The notes beneath the pieces were generated by a model. The model did no database searches and was not told the origin of the DNA. It saw only the letters and a list, made by a program, of their open reading frames with translations. The position numbers and the translations under genes are program-made. DNA of 64,000 nt from Pseudomonas abietaniphila. GTDB lineage: Bacteria; Pseudomonadota; Gammaproteobacteria; Pseudomonadales; Pseudomonadaceae. The stretch is taken from assembly GCF_900100795.1 (NCBI RefSeq), contig NZ_FNCO01000002.1:496001-560000 (forward strand), written 5' to 3'. How positions within the stretch are numbered: position 1 is the stretch's first letter; every line of letters starts with the position of its first letter. Shown here piece after piece: positions 61,224-64,000 of this stretch.

Positions 61224-62171
61224 TCAAGTGAGATTCACGGCAGTGTATTCATGAGTCGATAAAGCCGGGCGCACGTGAACGTCGCGATCCTTGAGCGCCA
61301 GAAGACTGCAGGGTGGATGGCCGAGCACTCTCTGTGCGGTGCGGCCAAGCAGCATGTCCGTTGCCATGTAGTTCGTGGCGCCGAAGACCAGCACGTCGAA
61401 GTGGCAATTGCTCACATACTGATTGATGCTGCTCGCACAGGCGCCCACCACGAAGTGTCGGCATTGAGCAGAGATTGCATATTGATCCGCCAACAGATCG
61501 AAGCGTTTTCTGGCCTGCTCGTAGGTCAACAGCGAAGGCGGACAGAAATCGTTGCCCTCTGCGACCGGCAACGCTTCCCGGTCGTACACAGACAGTATGT
61601 GAACACTCGCGCCAAATGAATCAGCCAGCTGACTGGCAGCCTCGATGCTGCTGCGGTTCATCTCCCGCACCTGCGGTTCGTGATGCAGGACATCCACCGC
61701 TGCAACGATCTTGCGGGACGTCGCGGCGCCATCGTGCTGGACAAACAGCACGGGCACCCGGCTTTCGTGCAGCAGCTGCCAATCCAGCGTTGAGAAAGTA
61801 CGTCCTTCTGAGGTGATCTCCTCTTCCAGGTCTTTGATGACGTAATCGACTTCGGCTTCTTCGATGTAATGACAGAGGTTGATCACGTTTCTCTCGCACC
61901 ACAGAACTTCTGCACAGACTTGAAGGCCACCTTTGGACAACAAGCCAGCCTCGGCACTGAGCCAGCGCTGGAACGACCACAACGGCGATCGATGTGCCGT
62001 CTTTGGCTCTCCTTGATGAGCATCGACCTCGTCCAGGATGTTCTGGTGCACAAGCGCGACGATGCGCAAGGTGGCATTCATTCCTTGGGCCATTTGTGCC
62101 GCACGCTCAAATGCCAACGTGCAGACCATTCGGGATGGGGCAATCAGAAGCAATCGTTTAGGTTGTGCCAC
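61224..62171 (-). CDS. Universal stress protein, tandem UspA domains
   Basis: A 315-residue double UspA protein. The start is taken as the GTG at 62171 because AAGGAGG lies six bases upstream; an ATG at 62207 has no such site. LLLIAPSRMVCTLAFERAAQ opens domain one and KIVAAVDVLHHEP domain two. A perfect FNR box at 62354 lies 183 bases upstream. It resembles the other two Usp proteins here but has drifted further. Confidence 0.85.
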   Translation of the reverse strand: MAQPKRLLLIAPSRMVCTLAFERAAQMAQGMNATLRIVALVHQNILDEVDAHQGEPKTAHRSPLWSFQRWLSAEAGLLSKGGLQVCAEVLWCERNVINLCHYIEEAEVDYVIKDLEEEITSEGRTFSTLDWQLLHESRVPVLFVQHDGAATSRKIVAAVDVLHHEPQVREMNRSSIEAASQLADSFGASVHILSVYDREALPVAEGNDFCPPSLLTYEQARKRFDLLADQYAISAQCRHFVVGACASSINQYVSNCHFDVLVFGATNYMATDMLLGRTAQRVLGHPPCSLLALKDRDVHVRPALSTHEYTAVNLT

Positions 62172-62499
62172 CGCACACCTCCTTGGCGTATCCGGCTCAG
62201 TCCTCACCTGAAGGTTCGGATGAGCGGACAGCAGGACTGTCTATGAGGGGACGCATGCAGGCCTCCTGCTTCGTCCCGGCGTATTAGACACGCCGGACTG
62301 CTCCGCTCGGCGAAATCACCCTGATACTGTCCACTTTCTGACAGACCGACGGATTGATTAAGATCAACTGAGATGCACGCCCAAACACCTTAGTCGCAGA
62401 GCGCTTCTGACTTTAATCAAACGGTTTTCCCGTGGTAGCGATACGGTTCGGTCACCCGGCAGCTTTTGCCGTTTCTATCGCCACCACGAGGAATACCCC
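62172..62499. other. Divergent promoter region between Usp and lipoprotein genes
   Basis: 328 bases without a gene. It contains the perfect FNR box at 62354-62367 and otherwise no clear structure. Confidence 0.55.
62354..62367. promoter_or_regulatory. Perfect FNR/ANR box
   Basis: TTGAT-TAAG-ATCAA matches the consensus at all ten positions. It is positioned to control the Usp gene at 62171 or the lipoprotein gene at 62500. Confidence 0.75.
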
Positions 62500-62754
62500 A
62501 TGAAACGCCTATCCATGACTGCTTTCGTCGTCATTACCCTTGCCCTTACAGCCGGTTGCGGTCACCGACATGCTCAAGAAATGAACGCGCGCATGGAAGC
62601 CGTTGAAGACACCGCAGCGACCGCTCGGCTTAGGGCAGATCAGGCCTACGACAAGGCAGAAATGGCGATGAGTGCGGCGACTCAGGCGCAGAGGACAGCT
62701 GATGAAGCGAATGAACGGGCCATTCGCATGATGGAAAAGGCCACGCGTAAATAG
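62500..62754 (+). CDS. OprI-like outer-membrane lipoprotein (Lpp family)
   Basis: An 84-residue lipoprotein. The signal peptide ends in the lipobox ALTAGC with lipid-bearing C20. The mature part is a heptad-patterned alpha helix ([19 protein letters not shown]) ending in RK, where Lpp is linked to peptidoglycan. It is like OprI but shorter on homology in the first mature residues (GHRHAQEMN). It may be a second Lpp paralogue expressed under low oxygen. Confidence 0.82.
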   Translation: MKRLSMTAFVVITLALTAGCGHRHAQEMNARMEAVEDTAATARLRADQAYDKAEMAMSAATQAQRTADEANERAIRMMEKATRK

Positions 62755-62887
62755 CGTGTGGATGAGCCGCCAGTTCGGGTTTGGCGGCGGCTTATGATCC
62801 GGAATCGGATGAATCAGAGGTACAACCGCTGGCGTTAGGTGCGGCCGTGTGTCAGCGCAAAGCCCCCTCAGCACTCAGCACTCAGCT

Positions 62888-63307
62888 TCATCGGCTGCGC
62901 CGAGCCTCTGGAACCGTGAATAACAGCATGCCTGCCACCATGGCCAGCATGAACACAATAACTTGCCAGTGCCCTGTCAACAGGATTGCTACGGCGGGTC
63001 CGGGGCAAATACCTGCTATTCCCCAGCCGATACCAAACAACACGCTGCCGCCGATCAGGCGCCGGTCCAGCGAATGTTTCATCGGTAACTGCATGGGGTT
63101 TCCCAAGATCGATCTCGACTGTCGGCGAGCCCAGGCCATGGGGCCAATGGCCACAGCAATTGCCCCTACCATGACCAGTGCCAGAGAAGGATCCCAAGCG
63201 CCGGATACATCAAGGAATGCCAGCACCTTTTGAGGGTTAGCCATGCCCGCCAGGAGCAGACCCAAACCAAACAGAATGCCGGCGAGCAATGCGGTCAATT
63301 TATTCAT
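62888..63307 (-). CDS. YeeE/YedE-family transporter, second half (DUF6691 type)
   Basis: A 139-residue membrane protein with four helices, from the ATG at 63307 (GGGGAAG upstream). Segments LLAGILFGLGLLLAGMANP and IGWGIAGICPGPAV (with the conserved Cys of the sulfur pathway) are those of the shorter partner in split YeeE/YedE pairs. It sits two bases after the other half, and they should form a thiosulfate or sulfur-compound importer. Confidence 0.86.
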   Translation of the reverse strand: MNKLTALLAGILFGLGLLLAGMANPQKVLAFLDVSGAWDPSLALVMVGAIAVAIGPMAWARRQSRSILGNPMQLPMKHSLDRRLIGGSVLFGIGWGIAGICPGPAVAILLTGHWQVIVFMLAMVAGMLLFTVPEARRSR

Positions 63308-63309
63308 GT

Positions 63310-63744
63310 TCAGCTTCCCCAAAAGTGACGTGAGACAAACACCGTGGCGACACCGCTGAACATGAAACACGCCGTCGCCACGATTGAACGAGGCGAGGCC
63401 CTGGCGATTCCACAGACGCCATGGCCGCTTGTGCAGCCAGCGCCATAGCGTGTGCCGACGCCAACCGCCAACCCGGCGACTATTAACCCGGGCCAGCCGC
63501 CGGAAAATTCAAGGGTCGGAAGCGAGCTGAACAGGCTCCAGAGCAGTGGCGCCACTAGCAACCCTGTCAGAAAGAGCACATTCTCGATTGCCCCGGTGCG
63601 GCGTCGTTGCAAAAGGCTGCCGATCAACCCGCTGATGCCAGCAATACGACCGTTGGCGACGATGAACAGACTGGCCGCCAGGCCAATCAACATGCCACCG
63701 ATAAGGGATGACCAAGGTGTGAAATTGGGCCAGTCGATCGTCAT
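63310..63744 (-). CDS. YeeE/YedE-family transporter, first half
   Basis: A 144-residue membrane protein with four helices. [19 protein letters not shown] and [11 protein letters not shown] carry the family's G-x-G-C-T-S-G-H-G-x-C-G motif whose cysteines relay the sulfur substrate. Immediately upstream of the second half in one operon. In full-length YeeE the two are fused. The split pair is common in pseudomonads. Confidence 0.88.
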   Translation of the reverse strand: MTIDWPNFTPWSSLIGGMLIGLAASLFIVANGRIAGISGLIGSLLQRRRTGAIENVLFLTGLLVAPLLWSLFSSLPTLEFSGGWPGLIVAGLAVGVGTRYGAGCTSGHGVCGIARASPRSIVATACFMFSGVATVFVSRHFWGS

Positions 63745-63765
63745 GGGTTTCTCACTTGCGGTGAA

Positions 63766-63993
63766 TTAAAGGTCCAGATCATGCACCAGGCGATCGTAAT
63801 CCGTGCCCAGGTTGACGGAGGTGAAACCCGATCGTTTATACCAACGATGAACCGGATAATCAGTGCAAAGGTCTGTCGAGGTCATGGTGCCGAATCCGGG
63901 TGCCATTCGCTGCCAGGCATCAGCAACGGCCACCGAGCAATCACCTGCGCGTGAGTCGGCAATCAGTGTCGCAGTGTACTCGTTGGCGAACAT
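63766..63993 (-). pseudogene. GNAT acetyltransferase remnant, possibly partial at the window edge
   Basis: Residues SVAVADAWQRM resemble the acetyl-CoA loop region of a GNAT protein and VHRWYKRSGF is like the terminal 'LYRRxGF' helix, followed by DYDRLVHDL. The stretch between them is too short (about 20 residues), which suggests an internal deletion. The frame is open to the window edge, so the true start may lie outside. Low-confidence reading. Confidence 0.4.
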
Positions 63994-64000
63994 AGGTCTC

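Overview
The window looks like the chromosome of a Pseudomonas species (fluorescent or syringae-type gammaproteobacterium). The signs are the codon use, an OprI-like lipoprotein, a short Pseudomonas-type LOV protein, an ANR/FNR paralogue with TTGAT-N4-ATCAA boxes, xfp-ackA, and several Pseudomonas-type mobile elements. I saw no rRNA, tRNA or CRISPR array.

Layout. (1) 0-11.9 kb: an acyl-CoA type catabolic block. It holds a fused indolepyruvate:ferredoxin oxidoreductase, a TetR regulator, a five-gene minus-strand operon (dual-domain class III CoA-transferase, two SDRs, acyl-CoA dehydrogenase, APH-like phosphotransferase) and a second TetR regulator; the substrate is unknown. (2) 12.0-24.5 kb: a broken DCC-family gene and a P-loop kinase, then an 11.07-kb element with IS21-like multiple terminal repeats at both ends but no istA/istB. 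It carries a complete dimethylsulfoniopropionate (DMSP) catabolic set: dddT, dddC, dddB, dddD, dddR, acuR, acuI. It interrupts a small AbrB-type gene whose halves lie on either side and rejoin in frame through a duplicated CAGTT. Inside it, two inverted copies of a 184-bp MITE bracket the ddd/acu genes, and a third copy lies just outside. (3) 24.8-33.1 kb: an orphan tnpT/tnpS cointegrate-resolution pair of Tn4651 type, then an AT-rich Tn7-like module of five genes (TnsA-like, DDE transposase, AAA ATPase, TniQ, small KfrA_N-like protein) that abuts a truncated and frameshifted FdhF/YdeP-type molybdoenzyme gene.

(4) 33.5-40.7 kb: an MFS exporter, a transposase scrap, a DUF1206 membrane protein, small charged proteins, then a set suggestive of a light or redox response (DCC thiol protein, FolE, SDR, short LOV photoreceptor), a carboxymuconolactone-decarboxylase-like protein and a cytochrome b561. 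(5) 40.8-47.2 kb: a tightly coupled seven-gene operon (LuxI-like 'thermostable hemolysin' acyltransferase, AMP-ligase, heme-oxygenase-like diiron enzyme, SDR, periplasmic TPR protein, two-component system). It looks like a small-molecule pathway with its own sensor and is the best candidate here for an undescribed biosynthetic system.

(6) 47.2-64 kb: a low-oxygen survival region. It holds phosphoketolase and acetate kinase, three tandem-domain universal stress proteins, an FNR-family regulator, a two-TM K+ channel, a zinc alcohol dehydrogenase, a P1B-5 ATPase with a C-terminal hemerythrin domain, and a decayed P-type ATPase. FNR-type boxes lie in several promoters. The window ends with an OprI-like lipoprotein, a split YeeE/YedE sulfur transporter pair and a GNAT remnant.

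All functions are read from sequence motifs and gene context; no database search was run.
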